Positions 8,344 through 17,605 are shown, counted from the first letter of the stretch. The stretch: DNA of 53,582 nt from an uncultured Clostridia bacterium (GCA_944391835.1 CALXVA010000004.1:1-53582); one strand, 5' to 3'. The notes: a model not told the origin generated them from the sequence alone. Numbers and translations are program-made.

Positions 8344-8705
8344 TAATTTCTCCTTTCCATTTTCCAACGTAAATATGCAAGCAAAGTAACAGTTTTAGTC
8401 TTTCCTATATTTACAGAAGGAAAATCACTTCTTCTAAACAATTCATTTGTCATAGCTTCGCCCATTTTTAAATCTTCAGCGATATCTTTGACTGTTAAAT
8501 TCATAAATGGATTTTCAATTTTTTCTAAAGCATATTTTATATATTCATTAGTTAAATCATCTTTACAATTATTGTTTTCATTAATAATAATTTTTATTTC
8601 TTTTGCATCTTTGTCATTTCTAGTCGAATTATGTTGTTTAGTATCAATTATTGTTGCATTAGGATTATTAAATAAATCTTCACTATTAATACAATTATCT
8701 ATCAA
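8343..8705 (-). CDS. Small helix-turn-helix protein, probable excisionase
   Basis: 120 aa with a TTG start preceded by AGGGGG. The C-terminal half (LTVKDIAEDLKMGEAMTNELFRRSDFPSVNIGKTK) resembles the winged-HTH excisionase/MerR-like fold that ends in a basic tail. It is translationally coupled to the integrase through TAATG, the usual xis-int arrangement, so it likely controls excision directionality. The N-terminal ~60 residues are asparagine-rich and not recognisable. Excisionase is an inference from position and the HTH. Confidence 0.65.
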   Translation of the reverse strand: MIDNCINSEDLFNNPNATIIDTKQHNSTRNDKDAKEIKIIINENNNCKDDLTNEYIKYALEKIENPFMNLTVKDIAEDLKMGEAMTNELFRRSDFPSVNIGKTKTVTLLAYLRWKMERRN

Positions 8706-9429
8706 TTTCTTTTCCCCCTTTATAATTGTTTATACTTTCATAAGATACCTTTTGCTCTTTAACTTCATTTTCTCCATTAGGTTTTTGTGTATCTTTTTCA
8801 AAATCTCTTATTATCTCATTAATGTCCTTTTTTGACATTACATCGTCTTTTTTGTCAGATAATGTCGTCTTCTGCTCTTTTTCATCATTAATCTTTTCCA
8901 CTTTTTGTTCATTCTCTGTGGATTGTTTTTCTTTTTCCTCTTGTTTTTGCATTTTAATTTTTTCCTCAATATAAGATTTCCTTTCATCATTTAGTCTATC
9001 TATATGTTTTATTTCCCACAATTCTGCAAATACTCTTAGCTCTTCTTCTTTTAGTTGTTCTTGCTTAGGTTGTTTATCGTTTATATATTTTAAGTTTTCA
9101 AACATTGAATCTTTCATTTTTTCATCTTGATAATGCTGATATAATCTTTCCTTAATATCCCAACCATCAATTATATATGTTCCATTATCCCAGTTGTCCG
9201 TGTCCATTTTGCTAAAATTTCCAACTCCTAATGACAAATTTCCACCTAAGGTATTACCTAAAACTTGACAAAGTCTTGCCCAACCATATTCATCATCTAC
9301 ATCAGGACTTCTATATTGTTTAGCATTACAATATGCAAGTACAGATTCAACAAATTCTCTATATCCATACCAGTGTAAATAAACACCTAAATTTTTAGTT
9401 CTATTACTTATTACAGCTCTATCTCCCAT
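8695..9429 (-). CDS. Hypothetical element protein with charged C-terminus
   Basis: About 244 aa from the ATG at 9429, which follows GAGAGGA. The first ~110 residues form a compact domain (MGDRAVIS...GVYLHWYG...YGWARLCQVLGNTLGG) of a type I associate with hypothetical proteins of phages and integrative elements. The rest is a lysine/glutamate-rich, probably coiled or disordered tail. The stop overlaps the start of the excisionase-like gene. No enzymatic motif or membrane segment is visible, and I do not assign a function. Confidence 0.7.
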   Translation of the reverse strand: MGDRAVISNRTKNLGVYLHWYGYREFVESVLAYCNAKQYRSPDVDDEYGWARLCQVLGNTLGGNLSLGVGNFSKMDTDNWDNGTYIIDGWDIKERLYQHYQDEKMKDSMFENLKYINDKQPKQEQLKEEELRVFAELWEIKHIDRLNDERKSYIEEKIKMQKQEEKEKQSTENEQKVEKINDEKEQKTTLSDKKDDVMSKKDINEIIRDFEKDTQKPNGENEVKEQKVSYESINNYKGGKEIDR

Positions 9430-9628
9430 AATTAAAATCCTCTCTTTCTTCAAAATCATAATCTGCCTTTGAGTTTTCTATAAATTCTTGTTGTTCTTTT
9501 GCTAAAAATTCTTGTTCCATTTTCGTTAAATCTTCTGCTGTATATTCTTGAAATAAATCCTCTTCCATAGCTTTATAAAACTTTTCTAATTCTTCTAACT
9601 CTTTTAAATCTATTTTTTTATCTTTCAT
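9419..9628 (-). CDS. Small acidic hypothetical protein
   Basis: 69 aa, strongly acidic and probably helical (KELEELEKFYKAMEEDLF, then LTKMEQEFLAKEQQEF). It has a GAGGT site and ATG at 9628, overlaps the next gene by 11 bp and starts 7 bp after the JAB-like gene, so it belongs to the same tightly packed operon. No known domain is recognised. A small acidic protein in such an element could be an anti-restriction or regulatory factor, but nothing in the sequence shows it. Confidence 0.6.
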   Translation of the reverse strand: MKDKKIDLKELEELEKFYKAMEEDLFQEYTAEDLTKMEQEFLAKEQQEFIENSKADYDFEEREDFNYGR

Positions 9629-9635
9629 ACTTAAA

Positions 9636-10643
9636 TTACCTCACTTTTTCAATCCATTTTTCTTCTTTTCTTAGTTCATCATTAGCTTTTATTGACGTAA
9701 AAATATCTTGGTCGACATATTCACTGTCAGCTACGTCAACTATTTCTGCTTTATCTTTAGTGACTGTATAAGCTAAACAATCACTTAAATATCCTAACTC
9801 AACTAAATCTTTTGCTCTTTCAAAAAATGGTCTGTCTGTTGTAGCAAGAAAAGCTCTAGTCGAACCAGTATCAATACATCTATTTTTTATGTATCCACCA
9901 ATTTGTCTATGACTCATATTAATAAAAGTATTAGGTACTTCTTGAAATAATCTAATATTATTTATAGCTGATGTAAGAACAAGACAAGAGTAATGATTTG
10001 AATGTTTAATGTCATACATTATTCTAGCTAAATCATTTCTTGAATTTATTTTTTTATGCATTAAAGGATCATCTTTAATTAATTCCTGTGAATCTAAATT
10101 AGGTATAGATTCTATATTAATGTTGTTAATTGCCTTTAATGTATTTTTTTCTATGTCTTTCTCTATCCAACTATAAGTTCCATGGTCTACTATAATATGC
10201 CCTTTAAATCCTTTTATATTTTCATCTATTTCTTGTGTTACCCACATATCATTTATACTAGCTTTTGCATTTCCAGAAGGGTGATTATGTTGTAGATAAT
10301 ATCCGTTTGCTCCAAGTCTATACATCCTCCTAGAAATATTTTGATAACCTTTTATATTTTTTTGAAAAGCAGTTTTAGCCTTGACTTTAAAAATGTCACA
10401 ACTATTAGGAAGTCTTGAAGTTATAGTTTCATAATTTACTATATTGTTATCTCTCATATAAATAATTCTAAAAGTTTCATACTTAGGATTTCTAAATGTT
10501 TGACATACCCTTACTAAATCTTCTCTAGAATTAATTTTTATATCTCTTAAATTTATGTATTTTTTCATCTTCTCATCACTTTCTTCTGGAATTGCATTAT
10601 ATAGAGTAATTATCTGATTTTTATTTAGACTTACTCTTTGCAT
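9636..10643 (-). CDS. Tandem JAB/RadC-like domain protein
   Basis: 335 aa. The first half contains a JAMM/MPN+ zinc motif, QHNHPSGNAKASINDMW (residues ~118-134), as in RadC-type proteins common on plasmids and integrative elements. The second half begins again with the same pattern as the first (INSREDLVRVC at ~37 and INSRNDLARIM at ~195) and looks like a degenerate duplicate without HxHPSG. One active and one structural copy would be unusual. The substrate of RadC-like JAB proteins is not established. It overlaps the upstream gene by 13 bp. Confidence 0.7.
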   Translation of the reverse strand: MQRVSLNKNQIITLYNAIPEESDEKMKKYINLRDIKINSREDLVRVCQTFRNPKYETFRIIYMRDNNIVNYETITSRLPNSCDIFKVKAKTAFQKNIKGYQNISRRMYRLGANGYYLQHNHPSGNAKASINDMWVTQEIDENIKGFKGHIIVDHGTYSWIEKDIEKNTLKAINNINIESIPNLDSQELIKDDPLMHKKINSRNDLARIMYDIKHSNHYSCLVLTSAINNIRLFQEVPNTFINMSHRQIGGYIKNRCIDTGSTRAFLATTDRPFFERAKDLVELGYLSDCLAYTVTKDKAEIVDVADSEYVDQDIFTSIKANDELRKEEKWIEKVR

Positions 10644-11365
10644 TCGTCATTATTTTCCTCTAATAATTTTTCATATAGATAGTTAATTAAAATACTTTCC
10701 ATATATTCAATATTTTCAATATTAGTAGCTTTCTTTAAATCCTCTATATTAAAATTGTAATAATACTTAAGTATCAATAATTGATAACCTATAAACATAT
10801 ATTTTTTCATATGATGTAAAACAACTCTAAGATTTGTATAATAAAAAATCATTTCATTTAGTTTGTAATCTACTGATTGCATAAACTCTAATTTATTAAT
10901 ATTGTAATCGCCTAAGAAATCTAAGCTTTCTAATTTATTAGGCTCTATTGTTTTACTTTCAGGCTTTACTTTTCCACTGACTAATTTTTGTTCTCTTAAC
11001 TTAATTAAATTAGGTAAATCCTTATAATACTTAAGATATTCTTTTATTCTTTCCCTAGTTATAGATATAGGTTGTTTCTTATATTCAGAAAACCAAGGAA
11101 TTACTTTTGCTATATCTGCGTATTTACTTTGTTGTTTTTCATCATCTCTTTTGTAATGCTTTGCTTGTTCCATTACAGACTTTATAATTTCATCTTTAGT
11201 AATTTTCTTTTTCGGAGATGTATCATTTAAATTTTGCTCATCACTAATTGTTCCTTTAGACTCTGCATGAATTACTTTGTCTAAAAATCTTTCATCATTA
11301 GTTTGTTCTTTGTAGATAAAATTTAGATTCTCTTTTTCTAATGAATCCTCTTTACTCATATTCAT
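10631..11365 (-). CDS. Hypothetical element protein
   Basis: 244 aa, first gene of the leftward operon that runs to the integrase. The N-terminal ~80 residues are charged and low in complexity. The middle and C-terminal parts look all-helical, with a tyrosine-rich stretch (MKKYMFIGYQLLILKYYYNFNIEDLKKATNIENIEYMES) that could form a helix-turn-helix. It may be a regulator or a replication or transfer accessory, but no family is recognised. Three phased GTGCAT repeats lie upstream and could control it. Confidence 0.6.
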   Translation of the reverse strand: MNMSKEDSLEKENLNFIYKEQTNDERFLDKVIHAESKGTISDEQNLNDTSPKKKITKDEIIKSVMEQAKHYKRDDEKQQSKYADIAKVIPWFSEYKKQPISITRERIKEYLKYYKDLPNLIKLREQKLVSGKVKPESKTIEPNKLESLDFLGDYNINKLEFMQSVDYKLNEMIFYYTNLRVVLHHMKKYMFIGYQLLILKYYYNFNIEDLKKATNIENIEYMESILINYLYEKLLEENNDECKE

Positions 11366-11472
11366 TCTTTAATCACCAAAAAATCCTTTCTGCTTAAATT
11401 TTGGATATCGTCATATCCAGTAGTTCGAACTTGACTAAATTATAGTAGGAAAAAGGTAAAAATGCTGATTTG

Positions 11473-11550
11473 GTGCATCTTTACTTACATTTTGATTTTA
11501 AATGCGTAATAAGAATTATTTATGTGCATGTTTCGTGCATCTATGTGCAT
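11473..11550. repeat. GTGCAT direct repeats upstream of the leftward operon
   Basis: GTGCAT occurs at 11473, 11524, 11535 and 11545. The last three are spaced 11 and 10 bp apart, one helical turn, in the form GTGCATSTWT. They lie 100-190 bp upstream of the ATG at 11365. Such phasing suggests cooperative binding of an element regulator. A replication origin with iterons is the alternative, but no Rep protein was found. Confidence 0.5.
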
Positions 11551-11570
11551 CTATAAAAAAGCACAAAAAA

Positions 11571-11596
11571 AGAACGGAACTTTAATTTTCCGTTCT
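11571..11596 (-). terminator. Terminator of the PLD operon
   Basis: AGAACGGAA/TTCCGTTCT, a 9-bp stem with an 8-nt loop. Read leftward it is followed by seven Ts. It is the likely end of the leftward transcript from the XRE/unknown/PLD operon, about 240 bp after the PLD stop. Confidence 0.75.
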
Positions 11597-11598
11597 AA

Positions 11599-11835
11599 TT
11601 TAATTTATAGTAATGATATAATTTATATTGTAGATACCAAGTGGATATATATCCTTAATTTATAGTGGATTTCGTTTATGTAGAAATTACTAATTTAGAG
11701 CTGAGCAAACCTTAGAGTTTTCAATGAAATATTATCCTAAAGGATACGCAAACATAATCTTACACTACTACACAGAAAGAGTGGTATCCACAGCAATTAA
11801 TAAAGGGGTAGATTATATCTATCCCTTAACTAATT
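11599..11835. other. Gene-poor spacer within the element
   Basis: About 235 bp between the PLD stop and its terminator. On the + strand a short open stretch ends at a TAA at 11841-11843 and includes MKYYPKGYANIILHYY, about 49 codons from the previous stop. It has no ribosome site and overlaps the PLD stop, so it is more likely a chance frame or a gene remnant. No structured RNA was evident. Confidence 0.4.
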
Positions 11836-14358
11836 TTAACTAAAATACTCAATTTTCCCTGATTTTCTCATTATAGTTGTGTTGATTCTTCCAGTTTTTA
11901 AATCAATATCATGTATAACATTTTTAGCATAATCTACTTTTTCATCGTATTCAGCAGAGTTCATAATCTTAATTGTTAGTTTTTTATATTCTTTACCATA
12001 TTGGACTGAATATCTATTAACTTCATCTACTATTTGTTTATCTATTTTCCAATAATTATTAATTTTATTTGTATCAAATTCAATAACTATTTCATTTTTC
12101 ATAACCAATAAATTTGTATCTTTACTGAATCTATTTTTTATATAATCTGTTAATTGCTTTTCGGTCTTATAGCCAAATGATTTATTTATATAATCTTCAA
12201 TTTCTTTGTAGTGTATATTTATATTATATATTTTTTCATTAAAAATATATACTGCTTCTGCTAGATATTGTTCAAAGTTTTCCCTTATATTATATTTACT
12301 ATTTAATATTTTTAATAATTCACTATTTAATGAATCTACTCGATATAAATTATCACTTTTCGTTTTTAAGTGATAATTCTCAGTAATTGCATATAATGTA
12401 AATATTATTATGCTTTCATTGTCTGTTTCACTTTGTAAATTATCTTTTGATAATAAGGATAATATCATTTTGTTAGTTACATCAACAACATAGTCACTAT
12501 CAAACATATCATCTACATTTTCTTTATATTTGTATTGATTGATTATATCTAGCATCAATCCTATTACATCTTTATAATGATTATATTCAATATATTTAAT
12601 ATATTCAGGATCTAATATATTCTTTATATTATTTTTAACGAATCTTGCAAATCTTTTTTCAATTGGAGTAGGTCCTCTATGTTTTACAACATCTTTTACA
12701 TTTTTCATGCTATCTTTTTCTTTTTCAAATTCTTTTTCTTTTGAATATCCGATTTTAAAACTTCCAAAAAACCTATCTGAAAACATTTTTGTCTTAGCTA
12801 AAGCAATAGTCAAATCTCTATTTCTTTCTATATATTCATCCGGAATATCTTCAGAAAGAATAAAGTTATCATCAATTTCATCTTCATCTAGTTCATCATT
12901 TTCATTATCCTTTATAGTCATTCTAAATAATTTATTAATTTTTTCTTGCTCTGTATATTCCTCTTTAGTTAATGGTATAACTCTTTGTATTAATTCAACT
13001 GCTTCTCTATATTGATTTGTATTATCATAATTTAACTTAATATTGTTTAATTTGTAATCTTCCTTAATCTTTCTATATTCTCTTAAAATATTATAATCAA
13101 TGTACCAACCAATTATCTTTTCTTCTTTATTATCATAATTTAATGTAATATCAAATATGTTGTTAATTTTTTCTAAGTCCATATTTATTTTTATTGTATT
13201 GTTTTCAATGATATAATCTACTTGGTTATTTTCAATCATAATTTTCAAATCTTTTGGCATTACAGAGTAACTAATAATCAATTTTAAGCTATTATCAAAC
13301 TCTCCGTATTTAAAACTAAAATTTGTTTTTTCTTCTGAATCAAATGTCATTTCATTTGATTCTAATTCTACATCCTTCTCAATTTTAAAACTATCAAAGA
13401 AGTAATTAAATTCATCTATACTACCTTTTTCAAGAATATTACATTCGATGTTTCCTGCATCTTTATATGATTTTATCAAAGCACTTTGTGTACAATTAGA
13501 ACTTCCATATAGTATGTATGAATTAGACTTTGTTTTAAATTCTATAACTTTACCATGATAAAATTTATTTAAAGTATTGGACATTAACTTATTAAAGATG
13601 TTGATATTGCTTTTATCTATTAATTGTTGATTTTCATTTATCTCTTTAGGAAATGTACTTAGCTTATTTTGAATATACAAATTAATTTTTGAGAATGGAA
13701 ATTGTTTTTTTATGTTTCTTAATGCAATCAACTCTTTATCATAATAAGGAACTGCTATATTAATTTCCGTTACCGTATCATCTATTAAACTAACTACTTG
13801 ACTTATTACTGATTCATTTATATTTTCAATAAAATATAAATCGTTGTTCTTTACTTCTCTTTTTAAATATAAATATTCATCTGTTTCTTCGAATAATTCT
13901 TTATCCTCAAATGTTGCTATTGCGTTTAATTCTATAAAAAATCTATATGCACTAATTATTAAACCTAAATTACTTGTATTCTCTTTATCATAATCAAACA
14001 CATTAAAAATCTCATTGTTTTGTAAATATCCAAATGTTTTTATATTAGCACTAGAAACTATTAATCTCGCTTTTTCTTTTCCTAGCATCAATATAACTTT
14101 AGGGTGAAAAGATGATTGGATTTCTACTGGAACAACTATATATTTTCTAAATATACTTTCACTTCTATTTAATTTTAATGCTTTTACTAATTCTTTCGAA
14201 TCAACAAATACTTCTATTTTTCTCGTATTATTTGCAAATAACTCATTTAAAATTTTTCTTTCAAAAAAATCAATTTCAAAATTAAATGTTGTCATCAATG
14301 CTATATCAAAATCCTTTGTTGAAGAGATTGTATCTAAAATATTTTTATATTCTTTCAT
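11836..14358 (-). CDS. Large PLD-superfamily protein, putative defence effector
   Basis: 840 aa from an ATG preceded by GGAGGG. The N-terminal ~320 residues contain two phospholipase-D-like motifs: FHPKV followed by VSSANIK (about 83-105) and YHGKV followed by YGSSNCT (about 268-288). PLD-fold proteins of this kind can be nucleases; the Lys-to-Ser/Asn pattern fits. The long C-terminal part is charged and has no recognised domain. It follows an unknown gene and an XRE regulator with almost no spacing, so the three act together. An anti-phage or regulated-nuclease module is the best inference. Confidence 0.75.
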   Translation of the reverse strand: MKEYKNILDTISSTKDFDIALMTTFNFEIDFFERKILNELFANNTRKIEVFVDSKELVKALKLNRSESIFRKYIVVPVEIQSSFHPKVILMLGKEKARLIVSSANIKTFGYLQNNEIFNVFDYDKENTSNLGLIISAYRFFIELNAIATFEDKELFEETDEYLYLKREVKNNDLYFIENINESVISQVVSLIDDTVTEINIAVPYYDKELIALRNIKKQFPFSKINLYIQNKLSTFPKEINENQQLIDKSNINIFNKLMSNTLNKFYHGKVIEFKTKSNSYILYGSSNCTQSALIKSYKDAGNIECNILEKGSIDEFNYFFDSFKIEKDVELESNEMTFDSEEKTNFSFKYGEFDNSLKLIISYSVMPKDLKIMIENNQVDYIIENNTIKINMDLEKINNIFDITLNYDNKEEKIIGWYIDYNILREYRKIKEDYKLNNIKLNYDNTNQYREAVELIQRVIPLTKEEYTEQEKINKLFRMTIKDNENDELDEDEIDDNFILSEDIPDEYIERNRDLTIALAKTKMFSDRFFGSFKIGYSKEKEFEKEKDSMKNVKDVVKHRGPTPIEKRFARFVKNNIKNILDPEYIKYIEYNHYKDVIGLMLDIINQYKYKENVDDMFDSDYVVDVTNKMILSLLSKDNLQSETDNESIIIFTLYAITENYHLKTKSDNLYRVDSLNSELLKILNSKYNIRENFEQYLAEAVYIFNEKIYNINIHYKEIEDYINKSFGYKTEKQLTDYIKNRFSKDTNLLVMKNEIVIEFDTNKINNYWKIDKQIVDEVNRYSVQYGKEYKKLTIKIMNSAEYDEKVDYAKNVIHDIDLKTGRINTTIMRKSGKIEYFS

Positions 14359-14361
14359 CAA

Positions 14362-15816
14362 TTATCCCTCCAATTCTCTTAAATCACGCATAACACTTAG
14401 TAATTGAACCATTCTAATTCCTTGAAAAGCTATATCAAATTGTTCCCTCACAATGTACTTTTCATCTATTTTTTCAAGATAATAACCATTTCTTCCATCC
14501 ATCATTTTTTCAAATGCAGTATTTAAGTGTTGTATTAATAAATAATTATGCATAATGTATACTATAAAATCTTTAATACTTTTATCATTGTATTCTTGAA
14601 CTTTCCCAATAAATTCATTTAAAGAAATGGAACCTCTTTCTATTCCATAATCATAAAAGTTTTTAACTCTATAAGTTAAATCATCTCTATTTACAATCCT
14701 ATTAAAAATAGAAATTATAATTCTAATTCCATTTTCGATATTGCTAGAATGGTCGCCATTTTTACTAGCCATATATATTAATTCTTCTCTGTCACTAAAA
14801 GTATACTTACATTCATCAATAATCGAAGATACGTTTCCATTCAAATCGAATTTAAATTTAGAATTATTAAAGCAATCATTAAACCATTTGATTTCTTCTT
14901 TTGAAGTTTCTAAATTCTCCAACATAAATTTCCAAATCATTTCTAATCCAACGGTAAAATATTGTCTTGCTATTACTATTTCCCAACTATTAATAATTTC
15001 CTTTAGTTCAACAGGATATTTATAATTATTGCCTCTAATAGAAAAATAATCATAAAACAATTCTCTGCATTTTGATAAGTCTAAATTCTTAATATTATAT
15101 TTTTCATATAAAAATTTTAAATAATTATAATCTTCTCTTAATTGACTTGTACTTTTCATATTAAATAGATGATTTGACAATATACTTTTTGTTTCATCAA
15201 ATCCATCTAAATTTATTCTTACAATATTACCTAAATCAATTAAATCTTCTCTACTAAATTCTAATCCAGTTACCCTGTTTTGATAATATTTTGATTTACT
15301 AATAATATTATCAAAACTTATTGCTAGTTTTTTTCCTTCAGGAGTTAACTTAGGATATTTATATTGTTCATTTGTTTCTTTATCTTTTTCAACTAAAAAA
15401 TTCATAGTAGTTATACCTGATAGATAATAACCCATATTGCTCAATTTGTTTTTTAAATATTTTTCATTATACTCAAAAAAATTCTTTTCCATATCTGTAT
15501 TTTCGAGAATATTCTGTGTTCCAGTAAATCCACCAACTTCTTGATTACCAGCCAATAATGAGCCTAATGCCAAAAAATAGTTTTGTCTTTTAATATAATC
15601 TTTAACATTCTCGTTTGTTCTATCTTTTGGATTACAATTTCTATAAAAATCATAATAGCACCATGTTATAAAAGCCCAATAAAATGGTCTTGGCGTAACT
15701 GTATTAACTATTGGACATATCTCAGATGCTATCGAGGTGGCAACGCCTTCAATTCCTAAACTATCTCTTGTTGTAAAGTTCTTAGTTACATTATTTATTA
15801 TAGGTCCTTTACTCAT
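14362..15816 (-). CDS. Unrecognised protein paired with the PLD protein
   Basis: 484 aa, soluble and largely helical by composition. I used the ATG at 15816, 8 nt after GAGGTG. The N-terminus has an aromatic patch (RPFYWAFITWCYYDFY, about residues 42-57), followed by LALGSLLAGNQEVGGFTGTQN. The general layout recalls proteins such as DUF6361 that accompany PLD-family proteins in defence loci, but I cannot confirm this. It is sandwiched between XRE (15 bp upstream) and the PLD gene (3 bp downstream), so a complex with the PLD protein is likely. Confidence 0.6.
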   Translation of the reverse strand: MSKGPIINNVTKNFTTRDSLGIEGVATSIASEICPIVNTVTPRPFYWAFITWCYYDFYRNCNPKDRTNENVKDYIKRQNYFLALGSLLAGNQEVGGFTGTQNILENTDMEKNFFEYNEKYLKNKLSNMGYYLSGITTMNFLVEKDKETNEQYKYPKLTPEGKKLAISFDNIISKSKYYQNRVTGLEFSREDLIDLGNIVRINLDGFDETKSILSNHLFNMKSTSQLREDYNYLKFLYEKYNIKNLDLSKCRELFYDYFSIRGNNYKYPVELKEIINSWEIVIARQYFTVGLEMIWKFMLENLETSKEEIKWFNDCFNNSKFKFDLNGNVSSIIDECKYTFSDREELIYMASKNGDHSSNIENGIRIIISIFNRIVNRDDLTYRVKNFYDYGIERGSISLNEFIGKVQEYNDKSIKDFIVYIMHNYLLIQHLNTAFEKMMDGRNGYYLEKIDEKYIVREQFDIAFQGIRMVQLLSVMRDLRELEG

Positions 15817-15830
15817 ATATATCACCTCAT

Positions 15831-16550
15831 TTATTCTTCTGATTTATATTTTTTTCTTAAATCTTTTTCGTTAGAGATGTCTATATCCCAATACTCATTT
15901 TTACGAATATTTTCCCATTCATCATTTGTTATCTGTAAACCTTTTGCTATCTCCTCTAATTTCTTTGGATTATCAATATATTCTCTAAGTAATATAATCT
16001 TTCCAGCAGTACTATCTGCACCAAGCCAACCATAATATTTTTCATCATCACTATTAGGCACTTTTACTTGTAGCATTACTTTTTCGAACTCGTCTTTCAA
16101 ATCACTTTCAAAAATAAAATATGCTATGCCTTTTTCATATTGAAGTGAGCCAGTATATTTTCTATACATTTTTGAATATATAGAATCACTTTGAACACAA
16201 TTATAAAGAATTGACTTTTGATAAGATAAATTTTCAATAGTAACTATAGAAATTAAAACAGCAGATTTTCCTTTATAGTACATATAAAGTTTATTCGTAT
16301 TAAAAGGGTTTACATCTCTTTGAGTTTTATGCTCTTTTTCTTTTTCAAATAATCCGTCAAGATTTACATCAAATAAATTTGCAAGTTGTAATAAAACTTC
16401 TAAGTTAGGTTCCAATATTCCTTCTTCATACTTATAAATAGTAGGTTTTGACTTATAAATTGCTTTTGCTACTTCTTCTAAAGTCATTCCTTTTTCTTTT
16501 CTTAATTCTTTTAATCTTTTACCAAATTCAATATTATTTATATCATACAT
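15831..16550 (-). CDS. XRE-family regulator with a large C-terminal domain
   Basis: About 239 aa. Residues ~8-62 are a classic HTH_3 (FGKRLKELRKEKGMTLEEVA...SKPTIYKYEEG). The C-terminal ~170 residues form a separate domain of unknown type, perhaps sensing a ligand or protein. It is the first gene of the operon with the unknown and PLD genes and is likely autoregulatory and controlling them. A rightward promoter for a candidate RNA begins about 35 bp from its start, so it may regulate both directions. I chose the second Met, 9 nt from AGGAG. Confidence 0.8.
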   Translation of the reverse strand: MYDINNIEFGKRLKELRKEKGMTLEEVAKAIYKSKPTIYKYEEGILEPNLEVLLQLANLFDVNLDGLFEKEKEHKTQRDVNPFNTNKLYMYYKGKSAVLISIVTIENLSYQKSILYNCVQSDSIYSKMYRKYTGSLQYEKGIAYFIFESDLKDEFEKVMLQVKVPNSDDEKYYGWLGADSTAGKIILLREYIDNPKKLEEIAKGLQITNDEWENIRKNEYWDIDISNEKDLRKKYKSEE

Positions 16551-16582
16551 AAAAATCATCTCCTAAAAATTGTAAAAAAGTA

Positions 16583-16611
16583 TTGTATTTTATGTTAACT
16601 CGTGTTATAAT
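16583..16611 (+). promoter_or_regulatory. Promoter of the candidate structured RNA
   Basis: TTGTAT (16583-16588), a 17-bp spacer and TATAAT (16606-16611), reading away from the XRE gene. The predicted transcript begins near 16618. Confidence 0.65.
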
Positions 16612-16617
16612 TGAGTC

Positions 16618-16996
16618 AGTATTTATACTTATACTAGGCACTCAACAGTTTTAGATGCAAGGCCTTTAATTTATATATAGCAACTAGGATTGCTTGAAAA
16701 TTACTTATTCAGTAAAATCGAGCAAGCCGAATTGCTTGTATAAATAGATAATTCGTAAAGTTGATTGTGTCTTTCCCACAACATTTTTGCTAATTTATCT
16801 AAATTTTACATGATGAGTAATTACAACTTAGAACTAGATAAATACTTGATAATTCGGCAGAAAGGTCGGGTAAAGCAAATGAGAGTAGGACACTAAAGAT
16901 TAGATTTCGTTTCGAATTAGACAAGTATGACGCGTGACTCCTCGGGTATTCGCAAAACGGGGAGAACTTCCAGAGAGGGAGTTCTTTTTTTGTTTC
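16618..16996 (+). ncRNA. Candidate ~380-nt structured noncoding RNA
   Basis: This stretch lies between a good promoter and a strong terminator (AGAACTTCC/GGGAGTTCT then a run of Ts, about 16964-16991). Between them are several local stems: TTGCTTG/CGAGCAA, CGAATT/AATTCG, TTGTG/CACAA, ATTTATCTA/TAGATAAAT closing a 40-nt loop, and CTCCTCG/CGGGGAG. The 3' half is richer in GC than its neighbours. No convincing ORF is present. I could not match it to a riboswitch, T-box, 6S RNA or RNase P. It could be a standalone RNA or a leader for the gene at 17216. Confidence 0.5.
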
Positions 16997-17215
16997 AAAA
17001 GTTTCCAAAATGTATAATATAATTAAATAATACTACTTTTTTACATTTATTTCAAGTTTTTTAAAGGAAAAAGCATTAATTTGTTTCCATTTGATATAAT
17101 TTGGTTTCTATTTTATATAATTAGCTTAATTTGTAAGATTATGTAAATTCAATTATAATATAGCCAAGGTTGTTAGAGAAGTTTTAAATCTTATAAGAAA
17201 GGAAGGAGCTTGTAA

Positions 17216-17605
17216 GTGTTTAAATATGCTTATCCAATAACCCAAGATAAAGAGCTAGAACAAATAAATAGTTTAATCTATTTACATTTAATGAAGTTAG
17301 GCTTTAGAAATACTAGAGATGGAACATTTCATTTTAAAAATATTGTCATTACTGCATTTTGTGAAGTAGATAAAGAATTAAGTTATACTCAAAGCATTGA
17401 AGTATATAGCAAAAAAATAAATAAGTGTCCTATTACAATTCGCTCTGAAATTTCTCAGACATTTTGCTATTTAAATCAATCAAGATATTTAAATAATTTT
17501 CTAAATATATTTAAATATGAATCTGATAGCTCTTTAATAACTCCTTCTAGTCTTTTTGAAAGCTTTGAAGCTTTTCTACAACTGAAAAACTTCAAACAAT
17601 CTTAA
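17216..17605 (+). CDS. Spo0A_C-like small DNA-binding protein
   Basis: 129 aa, GTG start with AAGGAAGGAG upstream. The pattern INSLIYLHLMKLGFRNTRDGTFHFKNIVI followed by YSKKINKCPITIRSEISQTF resembles the C-terminal effector domain of Spo0A (helix, G-x-KGY-YL-like turn, then YP-IAKKFNTT-SRVERAIR). There is no receiver domain. Similar short Spo0A_C-like proteins occur in Clostridia as regulators. It is the only rightward gene in the element besides the candidate RNA, and may regulate it or be regulated through it. The assignment is by eye only. Confidence 0.55.
   Translation: MFKYAYPITQDKELEQINSLIYLHLMKLGFRNTRDGTFHFKNIVITAFCEVDKELSYTQSIEVYSKKINKCPITIRSEISQTFCYLNQSRYLNNFLNIFKYESDSSLITPSSLFESFEAFLQLKNFKQS

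Noticed and set aside
11473-11550. Replication origin with iterons
   Set aside because: No replication initiator gene was recognised in the element; the repeats are reported as possible operator sites only.
16799-17008. 69-codon frame on the minus strand
   Set aside because: It lies antisense to the candidate structured RNA and its terminator, has no ribosome site and no recognisable protein pattern.
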